Shown here one piece after another: positions 1-6,516 of a stretch of DNA of 48,936 bases. The stretch is from assembly GCA_903908535.1 (NCBI GenBank), contig CAIVSE010000077.1:1-48936 (forward strand). Direction: 5' to 3'. The notes beneath the pieces are model-generated. The model was not told the origin of the DNA, did not search any database, and saw only the letters and a program-made list of their open reading frames with translations. The stretch's first letter is position 1, and each line of letters begins with the position of its first letter. A program made the translations under genes and the position numbers. This DNA comes from Candidatus Doudnabacteria bacterium (GTDB lineage: Bacteria; Patescibacteriota; Doudnabacteria; UBA920).

Positions 1-46
1 CCTACTGTTTACAAAACAGTTGCTCTACCAACTGAGCTACGCTGGC
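1..46 (-). tRNA. tRNA-Thr(TGT), 3' part cut off by window edge
   Basis: Read on the minus strand, the sequence starts with the acceptor strand GCCAGCG, then a standard D-arm (GCTCAGTTGGTAGAGC) and a 5-bp anticodon stem ACTGT/ACAGT around the loop TTTGTAA. That loop gives anticodon TGT, hence threonine. The variable loop, T-arm and 3' acceptor lie outside the window, so acceptor pairing cannot be tested. A second tRNA 5' fragment lies just upstream. Confidence 0.85.
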
Positions 47-59
47 AAGCGACGGCGGG

Positions 60-82
60 TCTACCAACTGAGCTACATCGGC
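60..82 (-). pseudogene. tRNA 5' fragment (acceptor strand + D-arm only)
   Basis: On the minus strand this segment reads GCCGATG followed by a D-arm matching that of the adjacent tRNA-Thr, then breaks off after GGTAGA into unrelated sequence. It lies 13 nt upstream of the true tRNA-Thr(TGT). It has no anticodon or T-arm of its own. It looks like a partial tandem duplication or a recombination scar; it could also serve as a remnant attachment site. Confidence 0.6.
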
Positions 83-117
83 ATTTACCGAACTTTGCTT
101 ATTTTAACATAGATATC

Positions 118-152
118 AAAAAAAATCCAGCGGCTTGATTTTAGGCTGGATT
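118..152 (-). terminator. Intrinsic terminator
   Basis: Inverted repeat AATCCAGC / GCTGGATT. On the minus strand it is followed by an uninterrupted run of eight T. It would stop transcripts arriving from the peptidase gene at 411-1388 before they reach the tRNA. Confidence 0.6.
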
Positions 153-171
153 TTGGCTAAAATTGTTTTAT

Positions 172-408
172 ATGATTATTACCAACGAACCAATTGTCCC
201 CGGCTCCCCGGTAAAATTTAAGGTTACCGGTTTTCCCGACGAAGACGCGGTTAAGGCTTCCGTGGAAAGGTTTTATGGCCTCAAGCCGGATGCCGACCGC
301 CAGTTTTTAATTTTTAATGCTTTTGATGAGCAAATTTTTGCAGGCAAAACCAGCGATGACGGACGGATTTTGTCGCTGGAGGCCACACATAAAATCAGCA
401 AACCTTAA
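172..408 (+). CDS. Hypothetical protein, 78 aa
   Basis: A small soluble protein beginning MIITNEPIVPG, with no signal peptide or membrane segment and no family I recognise. The middle is acidic and mixed alpha/beta in character. The ORF track starts at a TTG codon at 163. I prefer ATG 172 because a -10-like TAAAAT ends 8 nt before it, the leaderless-type spacing seen at many genes in this window, and no Shine-Dalgarno sequence is present. The gene converges on the G1 peptidase gene with only 2 nt between the stops. Function unknown. Confidence 0.55.
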   Translation: MIITNEPIVPGSPVKFKVTGFPDEDAVKASVERFYGLKPDADRQFLIFNAFDEQIFAGKTSDDGRILSLEATHKISKP

Positions 409-410
409 AT

Positions 411-1388
411 TTACCTGCCGATTCTTACGGTAAAGCTTCCCGGGCGCAACCCAAACAGCCTGAAAATTTGCATACCGTTACCGCCCGGTAAAGTAATTGT
501 GGGTATGGTCACGGAACTCGGCCTGGGCGAGGAGCCAAGGCCATTAACGCCGTGGCCATGGCGGTGGTAGCCGTTGTCCAATCCCGGAGTGCCCGTTGGG
601 GTTGATGTCTCGGCCGTACCGGTCCTGGTCACGCTAAAACTGGCGCCGTCGGGACCTAAAGACGAAGCATCGGCCAAATCCTGGTTATTGGAATTTAACA
701 TGCTCATAGCCTGGCCGCCGGCCTGGGCCGCGGTTAAGGTTTGGCCGTTTTCTATTGTGGTCGCATTGCTGAAATTAACCGCGCCAAAATTATCCAAAGG
801 GATAAAGCTATTGCCGGACATTGGCATTTCCTCTATCCATTCCGCGGATGACAGCGAAGAATTATATTGCGTGCTGGCCTGGTAGCTTTGGCCGGTGGTG
901 TTGTCCCGCAAACTAACCAGCCACTGGGCGGGACCTTGCTCGGTAATAGAGGCTATTATAGAATCCCCGGCATTAACAGTTAATGGCACGGGTTGGGAAC
1001 CCTGTGGCAGGGTTTCAAACCAGGCTTGATATTGGATATTGCCGTTTTGGTCTATAGTTTGTGTGCCGGCCTGGATTAAGTCCTGGGTGTTTATGCCGCC
1101 AATGCCCACCCAAGTGGCATCTGCCGAAGGGCTTGGGGAACTGCTAATTTGCGGAATGTTCCAGGTACCGCTAACCGAGGTAAAATTACTGCCGCTAGCG
1201 GTATAACCGGCCCAGTTGTAAGATTTATTGGCGCCGGCCGGCGAGTTTTGCGCCGGTTGCTGGCCGTATTCGCTATAACCGGGTGTGCCCGGCATTTGGA
1301 TGGCCAAAGCCGGCACGGCGGCTAGCATTAGTCCGCCGGAAATCGCCATGGCCAAAAGGGATTTTAAAAAACTTTTTATTGTTTGCAT
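411..1388 (-). CDS. Secreted G1-family (eqolisin-type) glutamic peptidase
   Basis: 325 aa. Residues 1-29 form a Sec signal peptide (charged start, long hydrophobic stretch, AVPALA cleavage region), so the enzyme is exported. Residues about 57-230 carry G1 peptidase landmarks: NWAGY near the start of the mature domain, WVGIGG, the LIQAGT segment containing the expected catalytic Gln, and AEWIEE containing the expected catalytic Glu. Family knowledge: eqolisins are acid endopeptidases using a Gln/Glu dyad, best known from fungi with bacterial and archaeal members. The C-terminal region of about 90 aa is low-complexity, rich in Gly/Ser/Thr/Pro, and ends in a short basic segment; it may be a linker or surface-association tail. 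Likely role: extracellular protein degradation. Family assignment is motif-based. Confidence 0.8.
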   Translation of the reverse strand: MQTIKSFLKSLLAMAISGGLMLAAVPALAIQMPGTPGYSEYGQQPAQNSPAGANKSYNWAGYTASGSNFTSVSGTWNIPQISSSPSPSADATWVGIGGINTQDLIQAGTQTIDQNGNIQYQAWFETLPQGSQPVPLTVNAGDSIIASITEQGPAQWLVSLRDNTTGQSYQASTQYNSSLSSAEWIEEMPMSGNSFIPLDNFGAVNFSNATTIENGQTLTAAQAGGQAMSMLNSNNQDLADASSLGPDGASFSVTRTGTAETSTPTGTPGLDNGYHRHGHGVNGLGSSPRPSSVTIPTITLPGGNGMQIFRLFGLRPGSFTVRIGR

Positions 1389-1451
1389 AATTTGTGTCCT
1401 TGGTTAAGACTGCTACTTTATAATACATTTTCCGGCCTCAAAACTTACAGG

Positions 1452-1479
1452 TTGACAAATTGATTTTTTGGCTTAAACT
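1452..1479 (+). promoter_or_regulatory. Sigma-70-type promoter
   Basis: TTGACA at 1452-1457, a 16-nt spacer and TAAACT at 1474-1479. It lies just upstream of the small ORF that begins at GTG 1498. Confidence 0.55.
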
Positions 1480-1497
1480 TATGGCAAGGAGGAATTC

Positions 1498-1677
1498 GTG
1501 CGGAAACTTTTTTTCTTTTGGCCGTACGCGGTGGTGTTTTGCTATGCCATGGTCTTCTTGACTATGAAGCCCCCGGTAAAGCCGGTAAATGTCCCAGGCG
1601 ACCGACCCAGTAAAGTCGGAATCCACAAGCTGTTCCAGCGCCCGTTCCAGCCTTCGCCGGAACGGAAAAAGTATTAG
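1498..1677 (+). CDS. Small membrane-associated protein, 59 aa (not in ORF track)
   Basis: GTG start with a strong Shine-Dalgarno AAGGAGG at 1486-1492, five nt upstream, and a consensus-like promoter upstream of that. The product starts MRKLFFFWPYAVVFCYAMVF, a single hydrophobic segment of about 18 residues, followed by a Pro- and Lys/Arg-rich tail ending in ERKKY. It is probably a one-span inner-membrane peptide with a basic cytoplasmic or surface tail. A perfect intrinsic terminator follows 39 nt after the stop, so promoter, RBS, ORF and terminator form a complete single-gene unit. The ORF-track line 1438-1626 on the minus strand is a shadow of this gene. No function can be assigned. Confidence 0.65.
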   Translation: MRKLFFFWPYAVVFCYAMVFLTMKPPVKPVNVPGDRPSKVGIHKLFQRPFQPSPERKKY

Positions 1678-1715
1678 TTTGTTTACGGTTATTCCAGCTC
1701 GCCTGGCATAATCGG

Positions 1716-1741
1716 CCGCGGTTGCTAACCGCGGTTTTTTT
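1716..1741 (+). terminator. Intrinsic terminator
   Basis: Perfect 8-bp stem CCGCGGTT / AACCGCGG with a 3-nt loop followed by seven T. It terminates the small ORF at 1498-1677. Confidence 0.85.
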
Positions 1742-1834
1742 GTTGCAGGGACTATTTAAAAATTAAAACCCCACGACCCGAAGGTGTGAGGTTGCTTGTA
1801 ATTTTCAACAAGCTAAGGTAGTACTTTAAAACTG

Positions 1835-1852
1835 AAAAGTCAGCTGACTTTT
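1835..1852. terminator. 18-bp perfect palindrome across the radical SAM stop codon
   Basis: AAAAGTCAGCTGACTTTT is a perfect 18-bp palindrome covering the last codons and TGA stop of the radical SAM gene. It could act as a weak terminator or 3'-end protector on the minus strand. The lack of a loop and of a long T run makes this uncertain. Confidence 0.35.
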
Positions 1853-3408
1853 GCCCGCAACTCGACGAAGTTGACCTTGCGGTTGATCTCCTCATCGTGA
1901 GAGGACAAAGTCAGGTTACCCGGGAGAGGGAAAAGGTCGTTTTCCAGGACGTCGCCGAAATATTTGCGGCGATACGGCAGGAACTCGCGGAAGTTGTCGC
2001 GGTTGCGGATGATTACGCCGCCGGACATAGGGTGGCGGTGTAACGCGCCGCTAGCCCAGTGGAATATCCCTGAGCCAACGGTGCCAAGCGTGTCGGTGAT
2101 GGGTGTTGGGGAGTTTCTGTCCCGTTGCCATGCGTGGTGCGCAATCTGACCTAGTCGATAAAAGTCTCGGTAGCACCAATAAAGTAAACGCTCAAGTTCA
2201 CCCGGTTTGAAGTTAGGGTGCGCCCAAACACGATGTGTTGTGTCGTAACGGTCAAGGTTTTTTTCCTCCAGCAAACCTTGAGCCATAAACTCGCCGTATT
2301 GCTCGGTGCCAGGAATCGGCGTGAGTACATAAAACGAAGCGGAATTCGGGCCGACAGAGCGTAAGACCTTCATGTGTTCCTTAATGCTCTGTTCGTCCTG
2401 ATCGGGAAAGCCGATGATGTTGGAGAAATGGGATGTAATTCCAAACTCCCGACAAAGCTCGACTATCCGAATGTAGGTGTCCGGCCGATTCTGACCCTTG
2501 TGTACGCCTTTGAGGTCGCGTTTATTAAAGCTCTCGACGCCGACAAAGATGTGATAACAGCCCGCCTTAGCCATGAGCTGTAACAGTTCGGGTTGACGTT
2601 CAATCTGTGTGTCGGTTTGGCACAAGAACTTCATGCCGATTTTGTCGTCGATCATGGCTTGCATGAGTTCCGGAGCTTCGGCGTACTTATTGAGGTTATC
2701 CGAGGTGAACATCACGAGCCGAACGCCGGCTTGTTTTGCTAACCTTAGCGTTTTCAGCGTTGTTTCAATCGGTTGACTGCGAACCCGCCGTCCCGCAATC
2801 TTGATGACGGAACAGAAGTTGCACAGAAACGGGCAACCACGCGCCGGGTAAATACCCATCATCGGAAAGACATACCGTCCCAGTTCGTGTTGTGTGGGCG
2901 GAATAATGACCGGTGCTTCCACTTCCGTGGCCCAGCGCCGATCTCCCCCATATACCGGTTTGAGTTCACCAACAACAGCGTCAGTGAGAATTTCACTGAT
3001 GATCATCTCTGCCTCGGAAAGGGCAAAACTGATGCCGCGATTTTGGAGCATCGTGGTGTCGCAGGTCATGGGATGAGGTCCGCCTACAATCGCAAGACAT
3101 CCGTGGTCGACTGCGTATGCGGCTAAATCCTGCGCTCGTTGGAACTGATGGCTTTGAACGCCGACGAACATGGCCAGCGTGGTTACGCCTTTTTCTGCAT
3201 GCAGGCGATTTTGGTATTCACTTGGAACATAGACGGCTTCGTCGTAATACTCGGTTTCAACCGTCCGGCCATTCAGCCGAGGCGGAATCATACTGAGTAT
3301 AAAGCGGCCGGTGCTGTTCGGAAGAAACCCCCACCTGAAACGGGCAACGTACCCGTCCGGGTTATACTTCGAGGGTTTGATAATTACTACTCTCAAAGTC
3401 TTGTTCAT
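1840..3408 (-). CDS. B12-binding-type radical SAM protein
   Basis: 522 aa. Residues about 1-150 resemble a cobalamin-binding Rossmann domain (VVIIKPSKYNPDGY at the start, FVGVQSHQFQRA, IVGGPHP). The radical SAM core follows, with the cluster motif CPFLCNFC near residue 195 and the downstream pattern FVGVESFNKRDL typical of the Elp3/MiaB-like TIM barrel. Family members use a 4Fe-4S cluster and S-adenosylmethionine, with cobalamin, for methyl transfers or ring rearrangements on lipids, cofactors or peptides; the substrate here cannot be told. The start is well defined: GAGGAGG lies 6 nt upstream of ATG, behind a promoter with 17-nt spacing. The strong SD and even base composition contrast with the leaderless-type starts around it, which may mean recent acquisition. 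Confidence 0.8.
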   Translation of the reverse strand: MNKTLRVVIIKPSKYNPDGYVARFRWGFLPNSTGRFILSMIPPRLNGRTVETEYYDEAVYVPSEYQNRLHAEKGVTTLAMFVGVQSHQFQRAQDLAAYAVDHGCLAIVGGPHPMTCDTTMLQNRGISFALSEAEMIISEILTDAVVGELKPVYGGDRRWATEVEAPVIIPPTQHELGRYVFPMMGIYPARGCPFLCNFCSVIKIAGRRVRSQPIETTLKTLRLAKQAGVRLVMFTSDNLNKYAEAPELMQAMIDDKIGMKFLCQTDTQIERQPELLQLMAKAGCYHIFVGVESFNKRDLKGVHKGQNRPDTYIRIVELCREFGITSHFSNIIGFPDQDEQSIKEHMKVLRSVGPNSASFYVLTPIPGTEQYGEFMAQGLLEEKNLDRYDTTHRVWAHPNFKPGELERLLYWCYRDFYRLGQIAHHAWQRDRNSPTPITDTLGTVGSGIFHWASGALHRHPMSGGVIIRNRDNFREFLPYRRKYFGDVLENDLFPLPGNLTLSSHDEEINRKVNFVELRAKVS

Positions 3409-3434
3409 TCGTTCCTCCTCGGAAGAATGAAATT

Positions 3435-3463
3435 ATTATCTCACTTTTTATAGCTTAAGTCAA
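3435..3463 (-). promoter_or_regulatory. Sigma-70-type promoter for the radical SAM gene
   Basis: On the minus strand: TTGACT, 17-nt spacer, GATAAT, followed by a short leader and the GAGGAGG ribosome-binding site of the radical SAM gene. Confidence 0.7.
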
Positions 3464-3522
3464 TGCTCGGTTTACTGCCAAAAATTTGTTTAACTTTATC
3501 CCCCATTAATTTTAGCGGCGTG

Positions 3523-3554
3523 CCATGAACCTGAGCGGAGCGAATGGTTCATGG
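3523..3554. repeat. Inverted repeat abutting the tRNA-Tyr 3' end
   Basis: CCATGAACC and GGTTCATGG form a 9-bp stem around a 14-nt loop. The right arm overlaps the encoded CCA of tRNA-Tyr. It may act in tRNA 3' processing or termination, or be a dispersed hairpin of the kind seen elsewhere in the window. Confidence 0.5.
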
Positions 3555-3638
3555 TGGGCAGGATAGGATTCGAACCTATGAAGGCATAAAGCCAACTGAT
3601 TTACAGTCAGTCGCGTTTGACCGCTTCGCTACCTGCCC
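3552..3638 (-). tRNA. tRNA-Tyr(GTA)
   Basis: Complete cloverleaf on the minus strand: acceptor GGGCAGG pairing with CCTGCCC, an anticodon stem CTGAC/ATCAG-type around the loop containing GTA, a long class II variable arm as expected for tRNA-Tyr, T-loop TTCGAAT, and an encoded CCA at the 3' end. Confidence 0.93.
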
Positions 3639-3698
3639 ATATTAAATTCTTAAGTAATTATACAGGAATTACCAAAAAAATCAATCGTTTTTATAATA

Positions 3699-4166
3699 CT
3701 AATTTAACCGCCAAATGCTAAAGTTCAGGTAAGCTGCAAAGGTTACCCAAATAATATATGGAACCATCAACCAGGCGGCAGCCGGTGAAATTTTGGAGAA
3801 TTCGAAAATTGTCAAAATAATAGACAGCCAAAGGAAAATAATTTCCGCAAAAGCCGCGGCCGGATTGTGCCAGCCAAAAAAGATGGCTGACCACAGGACA
3901 TTTAAAACTAACTGGATAAGAAATACTATGAGGGCAATGACAACGCCTGGGCTGGCTATTCCCCGTTGCCAGACCAGCCAGGCCGCAACGGCCATCAATA
4001 AATATAAAATGGTCCAGACCGGCGCGAATACCCAATTGGGTGGGTTTAGCCTTGGGCGGTTTAAAGTTTTATACCAGCCGCGGATATTTCTAGCGGTAAA
4101 AATGGAGCCCAAAGCTCCCGCGCCTTCGGTTATAACAATAGCCAATACCAATTGTAAAATATTCAT
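3699..4166 (-). CDS. tspO: TspO/MBR family membrane protein
   Basis: 155 aa with five hydrophobic membrane segments, the full length of the family. Recognisable TspO landmarks are the N-terminal helix with GALGS, the loop WYKTLNRPRLNPPNWVFAP, and VWTILYLLMAVAAWLVW. TspO proteins bind porphyrins and other hydrophobic ligands and have been tied to tetrapyrrole handling and stress responses; the ligand in this organism is unknown. The gene stands alone between tRNA-Tyr and the 3' half of the split tRNA-Thr. The start at 4166 gives the expected N-terminus MNILQLVLAIVI. The alternative frames in the ORF track are shadows. Confidence 0.88.
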   Translation of the reverse strand: MNILQLVLAIVITEGAGALGSIFTARNIRGWYKTLNRPRLNPPNWVFAPVWTILYLLMAVAAWLVWQRGIASPGVVIALIVFLIQLVLNVLWSAIFFGWHNPAAAFAEIIFLWLSIILTIFEFSKISPAAAWLMVPYIIWVTFAAYLNFSIWRLN

Positions 4167-4253
4167 TTTTTTGTTTTTAATTTTCCCATTTTAACTATAG
4201 CACTTTTGGTTTTATTTACAACAAAAAACCCTAACATAAGTTAAGGTTGTTTG

Positions 4254-4298
4254 TGGAGCCCAAGTGCGGAATTGAACCGCAGACCTGCTCCTTACCAT
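4254..4298 (-). pseudogene. 3' half of a chromosomal tRNA-Thr(GGT) split by the element (attL)
   Basis: Minus strand: anticodon loop ATGGTAA, 3' anticodon strand GGAGC, variable loop AGGTC, T-arm TGCGG-TTCAATT-CCGCA, acceptor CTTGGGC and encoded CCA. The 5' half with the matching GCTCC stem and GCCCAAG acceptor lies 13.6 kb away at 17880-17917. Joined at the shared loop ATGGTAA, the two halves make a perfect 76-nt tRNA-Thr(GGT). The split follows from integration in the anticodon loop. Confidence 0.88.
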
Positions 4299-4360
4299 CA
4301 ATAACCCCGAAGCAATTTTTGCACTTTGTGCAATAATTACAGGGAGAAAATGATTTTTTA

Positions 4361-4381
4361 GTTCACAAATATATACCGTTG
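4361..4381 (+). repeat. Left subterminal inverted repeat (candidate recombinase arm site)
   Basis: GTTCACAAATATATACCGTTG lies 62 bp inside the left core. An inverted counterpart lies at 17745-17767 with a 2-nt length difference and about one mismatch. Just inside it, TAGGGCCTATTTATAACC (4383-4400) matches CAGGGCCTGTTTATTACC at the right junction (17867-17884) in direct orientation, 15 of 18 positions. Confidence 0.6.
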
Positions 4382-4487
4382 CTAGGGCCTATTTATAACC
4401 AGTTATATTATAGACAAAGGAGTCTAAAAAAGCACTGCAACAACATATTTAATTTTTAAATGGGCTTACGGCTTAATTTTACATAAT

Positions 4488-5429
4488 TTACTTGAATAAT
4501 GCAACCCGCAGAGCGTTAAGGCCAGACTGCAAATTAGTGTCTGGCAACCATCGCAAATACACATTTATTGTTGTCCGTACGTCTTTGTGCCCCATCATAG
4601 ATGATAACCGCAGCAAGTCTTTTGTGGCCACGTAAAAATTTACGGCAAAGGTGTGGCGAAACCTATGAAGATGGCATTTTAGTCCCGTCGCTTCTTCCAG
4701 TTTTTTTATGAAGTGTTTGCCCCCGTGTTCCGTAAAGTTCCTATCTTCGGAGCTGGAGACCCATAAGTATGGAGTGGTTAGGGTTTTGCGGGCTTCCAGG
4801 TAAGTTCCCAGGTGGCTCATTAAATTTTCTTCAATTGGGACATAGTGGGTAATACGGGACTTTGAGATTTCCGCCCGCACGGTTAAAATTTTATTTTTTA
4901 AATCAAGGTCATCCAGCCGTAAACCGAATAATTCTTCTTTACGAACCCCAGTCATGCTTAGGAAATAAATCATGGTGTTATTTCGGATTCGCTGCAAAAG
5001 ATTCTCCCAAACAATATTGCGGCCCACGGCTAGGCAAATTTTGTCAAACTCCTCCAGTGTGAAAGCCCTTCTATCCGTGTACGAAACTTCTGGGTGCGGA
5101 ATTTTGTCAAAAGGGTTAGCGGTTATATGTCCTCCAATAACCAGCCAATTAAAGAATGAGCTTAACTTCCCCCTTATTGTGGATATGCTTGAATTTTTTA
5201 ATTTGCGGACTATCAGATGTTTGCCGACCTTCCTTTCCCGTGAGTTTAAGTAAGCAAAAAGATTTACCATTAGTTCGGGATTTAAATCTGCGGCCTGAAT
5301 GTCTGGCTTAAATTCAGTCAACAAGCCAAAATTATCCCGATAATTTTTTACGGTTTTTGGGGACTTCCCTTCCAAGTTTTCCGCCTGATTTACAAAATCT
5401 TCAAATAATTGTTTTAAGTTTTTTTCCAT
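4488..5429 (-). CDS. Tyrosine recombinase / integrase, left end
   Basis: 313 aa. The N-terminal SAM-like core-binding domain (about residues 1-110) is followed by the catalytic domain. The catalytic set is visible: Arg in TGVRKEELF, Lys in the beta-hairpin region ISKSRI, His-x-x-Arg in HRFRHTFAVNF, His in MMGHKD and the nucleophile Tyr in INVYLRW. It reads toward the left tRNA half, which is the usual position for an integrase next to its att site. It overlaps the upstream ribbon-helix-helix-like gene by 29 nt, so the two are probably co-translated. It differs from the two right-end recombinases and could be the integrase proper, with the others belonging to a second, nested or tandem element. 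Confidence 0.92.
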   Translation of the reverse strand: MEKNLKQLFEDFVNQAENLEGKSPKTVKNYRDNFGLLTEFKPDIQAADLNPELMVNLFAYLNSRERKVGKHLIVRKLKNSSISTIRGKLSSFFNWLVIGGHITANPFDKIPHPEVSYTDRRAFTLEEFDKICLAVGRNIVWENLLQRIRNNTMIYFLSMTGVRKEELFGLRLDDLDLKNKILTVRAEISKSRITHYVPIEENLMSHLGTYLEARKTLTTPYLWVSSSEDRNFTEHGGKHFIKKLEEATGLKCHLHRFRHTFAVNFYVATKDLLRLSSMMGHKDVRTTINVYLRWLPDTNLQSGLNALRVALFK

Positions 5430-5595
5430 TGGGAACAGGTCTTTCTTCCAGGTTCTCCAGGCCTTTTTCTACGAATTTATTTATCAGGTCTAGGACTTTC
5501 GCCTGCTCATAGGCAGCTAAAATTTTTACACGCTTGTGTAATTTAGCATCCAGCCTAACCTGTTTTGTGGGGTCGCTTCGTAATTTTGTTGACAT
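5401..5595 (-). CDS. Small ribbon-helix-helix-like DNA-binding protein
   Basis: 64 aa. The pattern KQVRLDAKLHKRVKILAAYE followed by a leucine-rich helix and a charged tail fits a ribbon-helix-helix (Arc/MetJ-like) dimer: a short beta strand (VRLD) and two helices. It overlaps the start of the integrase by 29 nt, an arrangement typical of an excisionase or autoregulator that controls its integrase. A TATAAA-like -10 lies 5 nt before the ATG, so the message may be leaderless. The assignment rests on size, pattern and context; no residue proves it. Confidence 0.6.
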   Translation of the reverse strand: MSTKLRSDPTKQVRLDAKLHKRVKILAAYEQAKVLDLINKFVEKGLENLEERPVPNGKKLKTII

Positions 5596-5753
5596 AAGAG
5601 TTTATAACCGCTTCTATTTCCTTTCATCCCCTCCTTCGGCTCATGGAAAGCCTGCTTCTACAATCAGTCAGCATGTCCTTTACAAAACGTTTGGCAAATA
5701 AAACGGGAAAAATAGGATTTGCCACGGCTTTTGGTTATTCACGCTGAATTTTT

Positions 5754-5877
5754 GTCTGACTAAAAGCGGACTAAAATTACTATTGCCGAACGGGTGAAAG
5801 TCCCCCGTTGTCAAGCGGTCAGACAGAGCGGGGACAATTATCCATTCGCCAATAGTTTGCGGCTGGTTTTTTTCGGG
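5754..5877. ncRNA. Pseudoknot-capable structured segment (strand uncertain)
   Basis: Long-range stem ACTATTG (5779-5785) / CAATAGT (5850-5856) encloses a hairpin AACGGG / CCCGTT with loop TGAAAGTCC, and a second stem TTGTC / GGACAA. GTCTGAC (5754-5760), outside, is complementary to GTCAGAC (5818-5824) in the inner loop, which would make a pseudoknot. The GTGAAAGTCCC-type loop recalls group II intron domain I, but no domain V or reverse transcriptase is visible. It may be a separate RNA or part of the leader of the left recombinase operon. Confidence 0.4.
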
Positions 5878-5929
5878 AGACTAACCGACGACTCCCTTCC
5901 ATGAGGTTGTTGCTTGGGAAAATCCAAAC

Positions 5930-5985
5930 AAAAAAACCTAAAAACTACCCATATTCTAATTTTTAGAATACAAATAATTTTTAGG
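5930..5985 (-). terminator. Intrinsic terminator of the element ncRNA
   Basis: On the minus strand, CCTAAAAA ... TTTTTAGG encloses a second hairpin (TATTCTAA / TTAGAATA) and is followed by seven T. The opposite strand lacks a clean T run, so this points to minus-strand transcription. Confidence 0.7.
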
Positions 5986-6251
5986 TTTCTCGGCGTTCAA
6001 CTGGCCGCCCTAAAATTTTTACGCTATACACCATTGCAGCCTGTCTGCTCGGATGTTTGACGCCGTTTAGCTTCAATGATTAAAGCTCGCGGTGGAAGGT
6101 TATAGTGTCTCCACTTGGACTGTTTTTAGTCCGTCACCCGCTTTTGTGGCAGGTGTTTACCTAAAGGCTCCGATTATTCCAGGGACGAGCCTAAAAGGGT
6201 TCCAAATATCGTAAAACTTATGAAATTTTAAAAAATCTTCTACTAATAACT
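5930..6251 (-). ncRNA. Candidate ncRNA of ~320 nt in the integrative element
   Basis: The unit has a consensus promoter (6258-6286) and a strong terminator (5930-5985), no credible ORF, and a dense series of hairpins on the minus strand. These include AGGCTC / GAGCCT, CACCTGC / GCGGGTG, GGACT-AAAAAC-AGTCC, GTGGA / TCCAC, AGCTT / AAGCT, GCAG-ACAG-GCTGC and an outer GGCGTC / GAACGCC pairing. I checked it by eye against tmRNA, RNase P RNA, SRP RNA and group I intron core motifs and saw no match. It lies between the left recombinase operon and the first cargo gene, so it could control excision, copy state or cargo expression. It is an unassigned structured RNA. Confidence 0.6.
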
Positions 6252-6257
6252 AAGGGT

Positions 6258-6286
6258 ATTTTAAACCGAAGCCGAAAAACTGTCAA
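6258..6286 (-). promoter_or_regulatory. Consensus sigma-70 promoter for the element ncRNA
   Basis: Minus strand TTGACA, exact 17-nt spacer, TAAAAT. The predicted start is near 6251, just before the hairpin-rich stretch. Confidence 0.8.
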
Positions 6287-6400
6287 GAACAAATTACCAG
6301 TTTTCGTGGTATTGCCAAAATAAGCTAAAAGAGTTAATATTAAAGCACAATTTAATCAGTTTGCCTAACCCCACAGCGGTGCTATGGGCATGGCAAAAAC

Positions 6401-6503
6401 CCACTCTCATGCAGCGACGGTCGTCTGTCTTGCTTTAGCCATGAGAGTGGTCTCTGCCCGAAAGGGCAGATGGAGCAAGCGGGCGGCCTTTTTTGATGCC
6501 CGC
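6401..6503 (+). promoter_or_regulatory. Structured leader of the first secreted-protein gene
   Basis: Three stacked inverted repeats precede ATG 6517: CCACTCTCATG / CATGAGAGTGG (11 bp, 6401-6411 with 6440-6450), TCTGCCC-GAAA-GGGCAGA (7 bp with a GNRA loop, 6453-6470) and GCGGGC / GCCCGC (6479-6503) whose loop holds a T6 run. The compact arrangement looks like a cis-regulatory RNA. It matches no riboswitch class I can recall. The paralogous gene at 11823 lacks it. Confidence 0.45.
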
Positions 6504-6516
6504 AGAAAGACTATTT

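Noticed and set aside
1438-1626. 62-aa minus-strand ORF
   Set aside because: Shadow of the plus-strand small gene at 1498-1677, which has promoter, SD and terminator.
5930-6251. Second group I intron
   Set aside because: The stretch GTTATAGTGTC looked like an S element on the plus strand, but no matching R element, P3 or guide sequence is in place, and no exon flanks it.
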